Made by a program: the position numbers and the translations under genes. From Dyella kyungheensis (GTDB lineage: Bacteria; Pseudomonadota; Gammaproteobacteria; Xanthomonadales; Rhodanobacteraceae), in NCBI RefSeq assembly GCF_016905005.1, contig NZ_JADIKC010000003.1, positions 248,001 through 312,000 on the forward strand: 64,000 nucleotides of DNA, read 5' to 3'. Of this stretch, positions 16,882-24,880 are shown piece by piece. Every line of letters starts with the position of its first letter. Within the stretch, counting starts at the first letter, position 1. Below the pieces are notes generated by a model. It was not told where the DNA came from. It ran no database searches and saw only the letters and a list, made by a program, of their open reading frames with translations.

Positions 16882-17783
16882 TGGCCTACAAGAGTTCTCG
16901 TCGTGTCGATCTGGGTGCCGTCGCATTGGCGCCGTTCGCGGCCTTGCAGTGGCGGTTGCTGCTGTTGTGGATAGTGGCCACGCTCATCGCCACGTCGGTG
17001 GCGGCGCTGCCGTTGCTGCAGTCGCTCGGCGCCTTGCTCGATCACTCCACGCATGCGCAGGTATGGGCGAAGCAGTTCGACGGCCTGATGTTCGGCGATG
17101 TCGCGGTGGCGTTGTCGAAACAGCATGCGACGCTCCATGGCGCCGGACTGGCCAGCGTGCTGCTGATGCTGCTTTGGCTGCCATGGCTCAACGGCATGGT
17201 GGTGGCGAGCGGCCGGGCAGGGCGCTCGCTCGGCTTCGGCCCGTTGTTGCAGGGTGGCCTGGCCGAATACGGCCGCATGTTTCGACTCACGCTCTGGTCG
17301 ATCCTGCCGTATGCGCTCGCTGGCCTGCTGGCGCAGTGGGGGCTCGATTGGGCCGACGACCGCAGCGATGCCGCCACGCTGCAGTCGCAAGCCGACAGCG
17401 CGCAGCACATGGCGTGGTGGGCCGCCGGCATCGTGATCGTGTTGACCCAGGCCTGGGTGGAAGCCGCGCGCGCGTCGTTCATTGCAGATGTGGGATTGCG
17501 TTCGGCCACCGTCGCCATGCTCCGCGGCCTGCTGCAGCTGTTGCGGCGCCCCGTGTCGAGCTTGCTCGCCTACGTGTTGATCACCGCGTTGGGCTTCGCT
17601 TTGGCGCTTGCGTTCGGGCTCCTTCGCGCGCACACGGTGTCGGTAGGCGCGCATGGTTTGCTGTGGGGCTTCCTGCTCACCCAACTGGTGGTGGTTGCCC
17701 TGGGCTGGATGCGTATCGCCCGCTTGTTCGGGCTGGCGGAAATCGGTCGCTCGCTTGGGCTGGGCCGGCGATCCAGCCTGTAA
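16881..17783 (+). CDS. Multi-pass membrane protein of unknown function
   Basis: A 300-residue integral membrane protein with about six predicted helices (near 25-45, 95-115, 135-155, 175-195, 225-250 and 260-280). Sequence between helices is short and no catalytic motif is recognised. The gene begins within the stop codon of the M1 peptidase gene (TGATG), so it is translationally coupled to it and may serve the same process, such as peptide use or envelope maintenance; that is inference only. An upstream in-frame ATG at 16863 lies inside the peptidase gene and is less likely. It converges with the HutD-family gene, whose stop is only 9 bp away. Confidence 0.7.
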   Translation: MAYKSSRRVDLGAVALAPFAALQWRLLLLWIVATLIATSVAALPLLQSLGALLDHSTHAQVWAKQFDGLMFGDVAVALSKQHATLHGAGLASVLLMLLWLPWLNGMVVASGRAGRSLGFGPLLQGGLAEYGRMFRLTLWSILPYALAGLLAQWGLDWADDRSDAATLQSQADSAQHMAWWAAGIVIVLTQAWVEAARASFIADVGLRSATVAMLRGLLQLLRRPVSSLLAYVLITALGFALALAFGLLRAHTVSVGAHGLLWGFLLTQLVVVALGWMRIARLFGLAEIGRSLGLGRRSSL

Positions 17784-17792
17784 GAGCCCGGG

Positions 17793-18362
17793 TCAGGCGG
17801 TGGGAAGGCGAACCAGCACCAGTTCGCCGCCGCCTTCGATGCGGACCGGATGGCTGGGGATCGGGTCGATCCACAGCATGTCGTTTGCTTCCAGCGGTTG
17901 CGAACGATGGTCGGCGATGACTTTCGCGCGGCCTGACAACAACAGCAGGAACCAGCGCCAGCCCGACGGCGCCAGCAGCACCATGGCACCGTTGAGCGGA
18001 CGCACGATCAGCTCGCCCTGCACGTCGCCGCGCAACTTGAGGTTGAACGTGCGCGTGGGAGCGCTGGGCAGGCAGGTCTGCGGATCGTGGCTCAGGTCGA
18101 ACTGCGCGACCTGGAGGCGAGCCAGATGTTGCGTGTGGCCATCGGCGAAGGCGAGCTCCACCGGGGCGTCCAGCGGCACGAAGTGCCGGCGCAGGTCAGT
18201 ATGTGATGGAAAGACGGCTTCCTGGTCCACGTCCACGAGCGTCATCTGCCATTGCCAGTTTTCTTCATCCGGACCGCTGGCGACGGTGGTGATGTAAACC
18301 GGTCCCTCGGCCCAGGGTGAGCCGTGCAGGCTGTCGATGGGCAGGCGGCTGAGCTGGCTCAT
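17793..18362 (-). CDS. HutD/Ves family protein
   Basis: A 189-residue double-cupin-like protein of the HutD/Ves family. Features are the N-terminal N/D-G-x-G-like turn replaced by DSLHGSPWAEGPVYITTV, the WQWQMTLVDVDQEAVFPSH segment, central LRRHFVPLDAPVELAF, and C-terminal NDMLWIDPIPSHPVRIEGGG. The family is linked to histidine utilisation in some genomes and to cold-shock Ves in E. coli, but has no settled enzymatic role. Here there are no hut genes; it is the last gene of a minus-strand SET-GNAT-HutD run. Its ATG at 18362 overlaps the GNAT stop (ATGA), which fixes the start even though the frame is open further upstream. Confidence 0.8.
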   Translation of the reverse strand: MSQLSRLPIDSLHGSPWAEGPVYITTVASGPDEENWQWQMTLVDVDQEAVFPSHTDLRRHFVPLDAPVELAFADGHTQHLARLQVAQFDLSHDPQTCLPSAPTRTFNLKLRGDVQGELIVRPLNGAMVLLAPSGWRWFLLLLSGRAKVIADHRSQPLEANDMLWIDPIPSHPVRIEGGGELVLVRLPTA

Positions 18363-18898
18363 GCCCAGGCGCGACGCTTCTCGGTGCAGGGCGGGTAGTA
18401 GGCGAAGACGTGGTTGTGGGCGCCGAAGAAATCCATGTCTTCGATGTGCTCGCCGCCCAGGCGTTCGGCGACGCGGTCGGAGGCCTCGTTGCCGATCTTC
18501 ACCAGGCTGATCACGCGCGGTGCGCCCAGCGCATGCCAGGCGAAGTCGAGGATGGCGCCGCCCGCCTCGGTGGCATAGCCGTGGTGGCGGAACTCGGGCT
18601 TGAGCATCCAGCCGAGTTCCAGATCCGGCCAGCCTTCGGGGCGCATCAGCCCGGCGCGGCCGATGAATTCGCCGGTGTCCTTCAGTTCCAACGCCCACAT
18701 GCCGTAGCCACGCAGTTGCCAGTGACCGATCAGCATGGCCAGCGAGCGCCAGGCGTTGGTGCGGTCCAGCGGCTGGCCGTCGCCGATCCAGCGGGTGCTG
18801 GCCGGGTCGGCCAGCATCGCGGCGTAGTCGTCGAAATGACGTTCGGCCAGGGCGGTAAGGCGCAGTCGCGCGGTTTCAATAACAGGTATGTCGATCAT
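18359..18898 (-). CDS. GNAT N-acetyltransferase (RimJ/RimL type)
   Basis: A 179-residue acetyl-CoA-dependent acetyltransferase of the RimJ/RimL-like branch. The N-terminus IETARLRLTALAERHFDDY is typical. The acetyl-CoA binding core is LELGWMLKPEFRHHGYATEAGGAILDFAW, where R-H-H-G-Y-A is the Q/R-x-x-G-x-G/A pyrophosphate loop, followed by VISLVKIGNEASDRVAERLG. The substrate is unknown (protein N-terminus, antibiotic or small amine are all possible). The ATG at 18898 (MIDIPVIETARL) is chosen from family alignment; the frame is open upstream to 18976. It starts 5 bp after the SET gene stop and overlaps the HutD ATG. Confidence 0.88.
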   Translation of the reverse strand: MIDIPVIETARLRLTALAERHFDDYAAMLADPASTRWIGDGQPLDRTNAWRSLAMLIGHWQLRGYGMWALELKDTGEFIGRAGLMRPEGWPDLELGWMLKPEFRHHGYATEAGGAILDFAWHALGAPRVISLVKIGNEASDRVAERLGGEHIEDMDFFGAHNHVFAYYPPCTEKRRAWA

Positions 18899-18903
18899 GA
18901 TCT

Positions 18904-19383
18904 TCAGCAAGCAAGTCGGGTGCCATCGAGCAGGGACGCCAAAGCGTGAGTGCTCGTCCGAAGGCTTTCGATCCATGGCATGCCTACGATCTTCTGCCCG
19001 GTGGCAGCGTCAACGAAGGCTTCTTCCTCTCCCGGGGGCAGCAGATGGCGGTAGTCCACCGTCATCTCCGTTCCAGCCGCGAGGTCCTGCGCGGCAAACA
19101 CGAAACCCAGATGCCACAGCCCCGTGGGTTCGAAGCTGTGGTTGATATAGCACTCATCCGGCCAGTCCGGGGACACGGTGTAACGGTCCTCGAACCAGCG
19201 CGCACTGGCGTACAGCTGCGCCGACAGCTCCGGCGAGCTCACCAGCTCGTCGTGGCGGTAGGTGCGGTCGATAGCGTCCGGCGCCGTGACGATCTGTCCG
19301 GCGCGCACGTCATCCAGCAAGAACAACCCCTGACCCGCACCGGCGATGTTCGACGCGGCTATGCGGTAACGCGGAACAATCAT
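18904..19383 (-). CDS. SET domain protein
   Basis: A 159-residue protein made almost wholly of a SET fold, the protein-lysine methyltransferase domain using S-adenosylmethionine. Seen motifs are GAGQGLFLLDDVRAGQIV (SET-N GxG motif), CYINHSFEPTGLWHLGFVFA (the NHSxxPN-type knot sequence with F replacing the usual cysteine) and GTEMTVDY (the ExTxDY motif). No pre-SET or post-SET zinc cluster is present, so it resembles the small bacterial SET proteins whose targets are unknown. The start at 19383 (MIVPRYRIAA) fits the domain edge; upstream residues to 19470 look non-coding. First gene of the SET-GNAT-HutD operon. Confidence 0.82.
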   Translation of the reverse strand: MIVPRYRIAASNIAGAGQGLFLLDDVRAGQIVTAPDAIDRTYRHDELVSSPELSAQLYASARWFEDRYTVSPDWPDECYINHSFEPTGLWHLGFVFAAQDLAAGTEMTVDYRHLLPPGEEEAFVDAATGQKIVGMPWIESLRTSTHALASLLDGTRLAC

Positions 19384-19488
19384 GGCAGCCCTACGCCAAT
19401 GGCAGGCGGGCGAGTGTAGGCGCATCCGGCCGGGGTTTCCATACCCGGCCGGCACCATTTGTGTACGCAAGTAATTGACGCGGTTTGT

Positions 19489-19854
19489 TTATTGCCCGCC
19501 GGCTTTGCCCCCTTTGGGCGCGGGCTTGGCCGGAGCGGCCACCTTGGCCGGTGCTGCCGATCCCTTGGCGGCGGGTTTTGCCGCGGCGTCTCCGCCGCTC
19601 AACAGGATGGCGCTACGGTTGCGTTCCATCGTGGCTGGGCCGAAGCCTTTCACGTGCGACAGGTCGTCGACGGTCTTGAATGGCCCGTGCTCTTCCCGGT
19701 ACGCCACGATGGCCGCTGCCTTGGCCGGTCCGATCCCGTCCAACGAGTTGGCCAGGGTGGCGGCATCGGCCGTGTTGACGTTGACCGGCGTGCTTGCGAA
19801 GGCCGGCCACGCCAGCGCAAACGCCAACAGTGCTGTTGCGATCTGCTTGATCAT
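19489..19854 (-). CDS. ComEA-like helix-hairpin-helix protein
   Basis: A 121-residue exported protein. A Sec signal peptide (MIKQIATALLAFALAWPAFA) precedes a ComEA-type double helix-hairpin-helix domain: VNVNTADAATLANSLDGIGPAKAAAIVAYRE followed by GPFKTVDDLSHVKGFG. The remainder is an Ala/Pro/Lys-rich tail. ComEA proteins bind incoming double-stranded DNA in the periplasm during natural transformation, and related short proteins are common in Gammaproteobacteria. The ATG at 19854 has GGGGAA 6 nt upstream. It is divergent from the M20 peptidase and, notably, not next to other competence genes, though the window does contain a type IV pilin operon. Confidence 0.87.
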   Translation of the reverse strand: MIKQIATALLAFALAWPAFASTPVNVNTADAATLANSLDGIGPAKAAAIVAYREEHGPFKTVDDLSHVKGFGPATMERNRSAILLSGGDAAAKPAAKGSAAPAKVAAPAKPAPKGGKAGGQ

Positions 19855-20052
19855 GATGATTCCCCGTGGTTGATGCGACCTCCTCCCGGCCGCCCGATGA
19901 CTGTGCCGAGCCGCCACCAGCAGGGCTGTCGGCTGTCGGCAATCGCTGCGGGGGAAATGCGCCTGATGGCGCGTGGGCCTTGGCGCCGGGGCAGGGCGCC
20001 TAGCCTGGGCTGATACAATGGCGGTCTTTTCCCACGCTGTCAGGAGTCGTCC

Positions 20053-21477
20053 ATGGATACCGCCCGCCTCAATCGATTCATCAGCGGACTGTGGGATGAC
20101 GAGATCGTGCCGCAGCTGATCGAGTACATCCGCATTCCCAACAAGTCGCCCATGTTCGACCCCAAGTGGGTGGAGCACGGCTACATGGATGCCGCGGTGA
20201 AGCTGATGGAAACCTGGGCGCGCAGCAAGCTGTCCTCGCTGCCGGGCGCCACGCTCGAGGTGGTGCGCCTGGAAGGCCGCACGCCGCTCATCTATATCGA
20301 AGTGCCGGGCACGGGCGACGACACCGTGGTGCTCTACGGCCATCTGGACAAGCAGCCGGAAATGACCGGTTGGGCCGAAGGCCTCGGTCCGTGGACGCCG
20401 GTGCTGAAGGGCGACAAGTTGTATGGCCGCGGCGGCGCCGACGACGGCTACGCCATCTTCGGTTCGCTGGCCGCGCTGCTGGCGCTGCATGAGCAGGGCG
20501 TGCCGCACGCGCGTTGCGTGGTGCTGATCGAAGCCTGCGAAGAGTCGGGCAGCTACGATCTGCCGTACTACGTGGATCATCTGGCCGAACGCATCGGCAA
20601 CCCGTCGCTGGTGGTGTGCCTGGATTCGGGTTGCGGCAACTACGAGCAGCTGTGGCTCACCACCTCGCTGCGCGGCATGACCGGCGGCGAGCTGACCGTG
20701 CAGGTGCTGGAAGAGGGCGTGCATTCCGGCGACGCCTCCGGCGTGGTGCCCTCCAGCTTCCGCATCCTGCGCGAGCTGCTGAGCCGCCTGGAAGACCAGG
20801 AAACCGGCACGATCAAGCCGAAGGAACTGTACGTCGACATTCCGCAGCAGCGCATCGACCAGGCCAAGAAGTCGGCCGAGGTGCTGGGCACGGCGATCTA
20901 CGACAAGTTCCCGTTCGTGGCCGGCATGCATCCGGTCACCGAAGACCTGACCGAACTGGTGCTCAACCGCACCTGGCGTCCGCAGCTCGCGGTGACCGGC
21001 GTCGACGGCATGCCGCCGCTGGAGAGCGCGGGCAACGTGCTGCGTCCGAAGACCTCGGTGAAGCTCAGCCTGCGCGTGCCGCCGACCTTGTCGGGCGCCA
21101 AGGCAGGCCAGTTGGTCAAGCAGCTGCTGGAAAAGGATCCGCCGTACGGCGCCAAGGTCACCTTCAAGCTCGAGAAGGATGGCAGCGGCTGGAATGCGCC
21201 GCAGCTGTCGTCGTGGTTGGAAGAAGCCGTGGCCAAGGCCTCGGAAACCTATTTCGGCGCACCCGCTGCATATATGGGCGAGGGCGGCAGCATTCCCTTC
21301 ATGGGCATGCTGGGCGAGAAGTTCCCGAAAGCACAGTTCCTGATCACTGGCGTGCTCGGCCCGCATTCGAATGCGCATGGCCCGAACGAATTCCTGCATA
21401 TCCCCACCGGTAAGAAGGTGTCGATGGTGGTGGCCGATGTGGTCGCCCATCACTACGCGCAGGGCGCCAAGGCCTGA
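20053..21477 (+). CDS. M20 family metallopeptidase (dipeptidase-like)
   Basis: A 474-residue zinc dipeptidase of the M20/M28 group, cytoplasmic by lack of a signal. Metal-site motifs are clear: YGHLDKQPEM (first His/Asp), GRGGADDGYAIF (bridging Asp), IEACEESGSYDLP (catalytic/metal Glu pair), CLDSGCGNYEQ, and near the C-terminus FLITGVLGPHSNAHGPNEF with the last histidine. The length and the bipartite catalytic-plus-lid layout are those of carnosinase/CPG2-like enzymes in Xanthomonadales. AGGAG 8-12 nt before the ATG at 20053 supports the start. It is followed by a strong intrinsic terminator. Confidence 0.9.
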   Translation: MDTARLNRFISGLWDDEIVPQLIEYIRIPNKSPMFDPKWVEHGYMDAAVKLMETWARSKLSSLPGATLEVVRLEGRTPLIYIEVPGTGDDTVVLYGHLDKQPEMTGWAEGLGPWTPVLKGDKLYGRGGADDGYAIFGSLAALLALHEQGVPHARCVVLIEACEESGSYDLPYYVDHLAERIGNPSLVVCLDSGCGNYEQLWLTTSLRGMTGGELTVQVLEEGVHSGDASGVVPSSFRILRELLSRLEDQETGTIKPKELYVDIPQQRIDQAKKSAEVLGTAIYDKFPFVAGMHPVTEDLTELVLNRTWRPQLAVTGVDGMPPLESAGNVLRPKTSVKLSLRVPPTLSGAKAGQLVKQLLEKDPPYGAKVTFKLEKDGSGWNAPQLSSWLEEAVAKASETYFGAPAAYMGEGGSIPFMGMLGEKFPKAQFLITGVLGPHSNAHGPNEFLHIPTGKKVSMVVADVVAHHYAQGAKA

Positions 21478-21484
21478 ACGTGAT

Positions 21485-21519
21485 CGTCGCCTCGGCTGCT
21501 GGCCGAGGCGACGCGTTTT
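21485..21519 (+). terminator. Intrinsic terminator after the M20 peptidase
   Basis: Perfect 12-bp GC-rich stem (21485-21496 and 21502-21513) with loop TGCTG, followed by CGTTTTC. Confidence 0.8.
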
Positions 21520-21581
21520 CTGCCCGTGCTGGATGCCGGTAGCGACCGGATCGGTCCGTTCGGGCTCAGCCAGGGGCAGCC

Positions 21582-22319
21582 ATGTCCGATCCAACCAACG
21601 ATTACGCCTATCTCGCCCATAACTGGGCGGCCGTGCGCGAGCGTGTCGACGCGGCGTGCCGTGCGGCGGGGCGTGAGCCGGGCGAGGTGTCGATTCTTCC
21701 GGTGAGCAAGACGTTCGGTCCGGAGGTGGTACGCGCCGCGATGGCATTGGGCCTGCATCGCTTTGGCGAGAACAAGGTGCAGGAGATCCGCAGCAAGTCC
21801 GAGGCGCTGGCCGGCGAGTCGATCGAGTGGGTGGTCATCGGCCACCTGCAGACCAACAAGGCCAAGGAGGTGGCGCGGCTGGCCAGCGAAGTGCAGTCGC
21901 TGGACCGGCTGGAGCTGGCCGATGCGCTGCAGCGGCGGCTGGAGATCGAGGATCGCTCGCTGGACGTGCTGATCGAGGTGAAAACCTCGCCGGAGGACAG
22001 CAAGCACGGCCTGCCTGCCGATCAGCTGTCGTCTTTCCTTCACGCGCTGCGCGGCTACGACCGACTTCGTGTGCGCGGCCTGATGACACTGGCGGTGCAG
22101 TCGGATGACGCCGAAGCGGTGCGGGCCTGCTTCCGCCAGTTGCGTCATCTGCGCGATGCCGGACAGGATCAGGGCCATGATTTGGCACGACTTTCCATGG
22201 GCATGAGCGGCGATTTCCCGCTCGCCATCGCCGAGGGCGCGACCGAAATCCGTGTCGGCACAGCCATTTTCGGTGTGAGACAGATCCCAAAAACGTACGG
22301 TACCGGATTGAATAATTAG
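21582..22319 (+). CDS. yggS: PLP homeostasis protein (YggS/PLPBP family)
   Basis: A 245-residue single-domain TIM-barrel PLP-binding protein that buffers vitamin B6 and affects amino-acid homeostasis; no enzymatic activity is known for the family. The PLP lysine is K43 in LPVSKTF. Other signatures are FGENKVQEIRSK, WVVIGHLQTNKAKEV, the S-P-E-D-S-K-H-G segment (K-x-G loop), GLMTL, and the phosphate-binding LSMGMSGDFPLAIAEGATEIRVGTAIFG. The family is often next to pilT or proC; here it lies between a dipeptidase and an NlpC/P60 hydrolase. Confidence 0.92.
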   Translation: MSDPTNDYAYLAHNWAAVRERVDAACRAAGREPGEVSILPVSKTFGPEVVRAAMALGLHRFGENKVQEIRSKSEALAGESIEWVVIGHLQTNKAKEVARLASEVQSLDRLELADALQRRLEIEDRSLDVLIEVKTSPEDSKHGLPADQLSSFLHALRGYDRLRVRGLMTLAVQSDDAEAVRACFRQLRHLRDAGQDQGHDLARLSMGMSGDFPLAIAEGATEIRVGTAIFGVRQIPKTYGTGLNN

Positions 22320-22552
22320 TTCACTAATTGATCAATATGTAACCAATTTGACACAGCTTTCATTTAGAAATCAGTCATTTATCACTCGGGAGATACCAAG
22401 CATAGGCCGTGCCAGATTTCGAAACGACGGGGTACAGTTAACCGCGTCCGAACAAACGATCTAGATCTCTTTGCTAAGTTCACGACTCCATCACGGCCCG
22501 TCCACCTCTGGCTGACGGTCTAACTCACGAACTGCAAAGGGATTTGTCCCAC
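22320..22552 (+). promoter_or_regulatory. AT-rich leader of the NlpC/P60 gene
   Basis: The stretch is far more AT-rich than its neighbours. It contains a consensus -35 hexamer TTGACA at 22348-22353, but no good -10 at 16-18 bp, so the promoter may need an activator or another start. AAAGGGA lies about 11 nt before the chosen ATG at 22553. No open reading frame of note. Confidence 0.4.
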
Positions 22553-23272
22553 ATGCCAACGAAGCGAATTTTCGCCGCTGCTGCGCTTGCTGGTGCACTG
22601 CTTACGTCCCTTCCGCTTTTCGCTGAACCGCTTACCGCCACTCCGGCCACCGCGCCGTCCTCGGCCACCGTCACACCGAATCTGATGGGCCAGCTGTCGC
22701 TGTTCTCGCCGGCCGCCATGCTCGCCCAGTCCGCCGCTCCCGCCCAGCTCGCCGCCAAGGCTGCCGCCGCCGACAAGTCGGCCGGCGCGGTCGACGAAGA
22801 CGACGCCGATGGCGACGGCATGCCCGATAGCGGCGTCAGCGCCGTTGCCGCCCTCGCCAACGACACCTCCGATCTGCGCAAGACCCTGATCGGCATGGCC
22901 ATGCAGCTGCGTGACATCCGTTACGTGCGCGGCGGCCACGATCCGTCGACGGGTTTCGATTGCAGTGGCTTTGTCCGCTACGTGTTCGCCCATGCGGTCG
23001 GCCTCGAGTTGCCGACCAACTCCGCGTCGCAGTTCGTGGCTGGCCTCAACGTCAACCGCGGCGACATGAAGCCGGGCGACCTGGTGTTCTTCCGCACCGC
23101 CGGCAAGCGCGGCCAGGGCCGCGTCTCGCACGTGGGCATCTACATCGCCAACGGCCAGTTCATCCATTCGCCCTCGCGCGGCAAGACCGTGCGCGTGGAC
23201 AGCCTGGACCAGTCCTATTGGGCGCAGCGTTTCGCCGGCGCCAAGCGCCCGGGTGCGCTGGCTCGCAGCTGA
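22553..23272 (+). CDS. NlpC/P60 family cell-wall hydrolase
   Basis: A 239-residue exported cysteine peptidase cutting peptidoglycan stem peptides (usually gamma-D-glutamyl-diaminopimelate). A Sec signal peptide ends near LPLFAEP; residues ~30-105 are a disordered Ala/Pro-rich linker with an acidic DEDDADGDGMPDSG patch that could bind calcium. The NlpC/P60 domain fills the rest: catalytic C137 in GFDCSGFVRY, H193 in VSHVGIYI, and a polar third residue in FIHSPSRGK. The ATG at 22553 is preferred over an in-frame TTG at 22544. A terminator follows immediately. Confidence 0.9.
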   Translation: MPTKRIFAAAALAGALLTSLPLFAEPLTATPATAPSSATVTPNLMGQLSLFSPAAMLAQSAAPAQLAAKAAAADKSAGAVDEDDADGDGMPDSGVSAVAALANDTSDLRKTLIGMAMQLRDIRYVRGGHDPSTGFDCSGFVRYVFAHAVGLELPTNSASQFVAGLNVNRGDMKPGDLVFFRTAGKRGQGRVSHVGIYIANGQFIHSPSRGKTVRVDSLDQSYWAQRFAGAKRPGALARS

Positions 23273-23292
23273 TTTCGACGTCACCGTCAGTC

Positions 23293-23321
23293 AAAGGCCG
23301 CCCAATGGGCGGCCTTTTTTT
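23293..23321 (+). terminator. Strong intrinsic terminator
   Basis: 8-bp GC-only stem (23296-23303 and 23307-23314) extended by A:T pairs, loop AAT, followed by seven T residues. It ends the NlpC/P60 transcript just before the convergent gene at 23346. Confidence 0.9.
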
Positions 23322-23345
23322 ATGCCTGCGCATGAGGCCTGGCCG

Positions 23346-23987
23346 TTAACTGCCGAGTTGCTGAAGCTCGTCCGACGGGACGATGCGGAGACCGCTTCCT
23401 GGGGCCTTGGCCAGACGCCACATGGCGGTGGCCACGGTGCCGGCCTCGATGCCGCGCCAGCGGCCGGGCAGGACGCGTGAGAACGGTGCGGCGAAGATCT
23501 CGCCCATGCGCGGCTTGTGGCGAGAACCGAGCAGCAACGAAGGCCGCACGATGGTGAGCCGTGGCCATTCCTGCTTCTGCAGCGCGAGTTCGAGCTCGCC
23601 CTTGGTGCGGTTGTAGAACAGCCGCGAAGAAGGCTCCGCGCCCAGTGCGCTGATCACCAGATAGTGGCTGGCGCCCAGGGCGCGCGCATGTTTGCCCAGC
23701 GACAGCGGCAGGTCGTAGTCCACCATGCGAAACGCTTCGCGCGACCCGGCCTGCCGAATGGTGGTGCCCAGGCAGCAGAACACGGTGTCCGCCTGCCCAT
23801 GCAACTGCGCGACCAGGTGGCTGACCATGCCCACCGGGTTCTCCAGCTTGGGATGGGGTGGCAATGGACGGCGCGTCGGTGCGTATACGTGCGCCACGCT
23901 GTCGTCCGCCAGCAGCAGCGCGAGCAGCTTCTGCCCGGTGAGCCCGGTGGCACCGGCAAGCAGGACATGGCGGGGCGCAGTGGTCAT
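23346..23987 (-). CDS. NAD(P)-binding oxidoreductase (atypical SDR, HTATIP2/TIP30-like)
   Basis: A 213-residue Rossmann-fold protein of the atypical short-chain dehydrogenase group. The nucleotide-binding loop is HVLLAGATGLTGQKLL. The segment TVFCCLGTTIRQAGSREAFRMVDYDLP is characteristic of the HTATIP2-like branch; the active-site Y-x-x-x-K is Y-N-R-T-K in FYNRTKGELE, with the preceding Ser in VISALGAEPSS. The C-terminal half (WPRLTIVRPSLLLG) matches the NAD(P)H-binding family. The physiological substrate is unknown. It stands alone, convergent with the NlpC/P60 gene. Confidence 0.87.
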   Translation of the reverse strand: MTTAPRHVLLAGATGLTGQKLLALLLADDSVAHVYAPTRRPLPPHPKLENPVGMVSHLVAQLHGQADTVFCCLGTTIRQAGSREAFRMVDYDLPLSLGKHARALGASHYLVISALGAEPSSRLFYNRTKGELELALQKQEWPRLTIVRPSLLLGSRHKPRMGEIFAAPFSRVLPGRWRGIEAGTVATAMWRLAKAPGSGLRIVPSDELQQLGS

Positions 23988-24198
23988 GGCGACATTCTAT
24001 GGCGATGATCGTTATTGCAGCGGAAGGGCTGCCTGTCTGGGCATGAACCCCGTGTTCGGAAATCGTTTTTACCCCAGGCAAAGCGACGCCGCTCGCCACC
24101 TTGGCTTCCGGTTCGACCGGCTCTAGGCCGGACGGCCGTGGCGGTGCTGGGCGGCTACGGTTACGCTTGGGCAGATCACCTCGCGGATTTTCCCCGAT

Positions 24199-24849
24199 AT
24201 GCCGTTTGACCTTCCTCCCGTCACCCGCAACCTGCTGATCGCCAACGTGGCGGTGTACCTCTTGCAACAGGTGATGGGCGAAACGCTGCTGACCTACTTC
24301 GCGCTTTGGCCGTGGGGCCCGGATCAGGTCGCCGAGGGCGCGCAGGGGCTGGTGTCGGTGGGTTTTCGTCCCTGGCAGCTGGTCAGCTATGCCTTCATGC
24401 ACGGCAGCCTGACCCATCTGTTCTCGAACATGCTGGCGCTCTTCATGTTTGGCGGCCAGATCGAGCGGGTGTTCGGCGCGCGCAATTTCATCGTCTACTA
24501 CTCCGTTTGCCTGTTGATCGCTGCGCTCGCCCAGTTGATGGTAGTGCAATGGTTTACCGGTGGTTTCTATCCGACGCTGGGTGCGTCGGGCGCCATCTTC
24601 GGCATCCTGCTGGCGTTCGGCATGCTGTTCCCGCACGAGAAGATGATGCTGATCTTCCTGCCGATTCCGATTTCGGCATGGGTATTCGTCACGCTTTACG
24701 GCCTGGCCGAGCTTTTCATGGGCGTCACCGGCACGCAGGCGGGCGTCGCGCACTTCGCGCATCTGGGCGGCATGCTCGGTGGCTTCGTGCTGATCCAGTA
24801 CTGGCGGGGCAAGCTCCCCATCAAGCCGCAGCGTCGTCTCTACCGTTGA
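24199..24849 (+). CDS. Rhomboid family intramembrane serine protease
   Basis: A 216-residue six-helix membrane protein. The rhomboid signatures are present: HGSLTHLFSNMLALFMFG in the L1/helix 2 region, the nucleophile S130 in GASGAIFG (helix 4), and H188 in HFAHLGGMLGG (helix 6). Length and layout match bacterial rhomboids such as GlpG cores without an N-terminal cytoplasmic domain. The physiological substrate is unknown. It begins 210 bp after the start of the divergent oxidoreductase gene and is followed 31 bp later by the permease gene, so both may be cotranscribed. Confidence 0.92.
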   Translation: MPFDLPPVTRNLLIANVAVYLLQQVMGETLLTYFALWPWGPDQVAEGAQGLVSVGFRPWQLVSYAFMHGSLTHLFSNMLALFMFGGQIERVFGARNFIVYYSVCLLIAALAQLMVVQWFTGGFYPTLGASGAIFGILLAFGMLFPHEKMMLIFLPIPISAWVFVTLYGLAELFMGVTGTQAGVAHFAHLGGMLGGFVLIQYWRGKLPIKPQRRLYR

Positions 24850-24880
24850 TCGCTGCAGTCCTCGTCTTTCGGCCGTCTCC

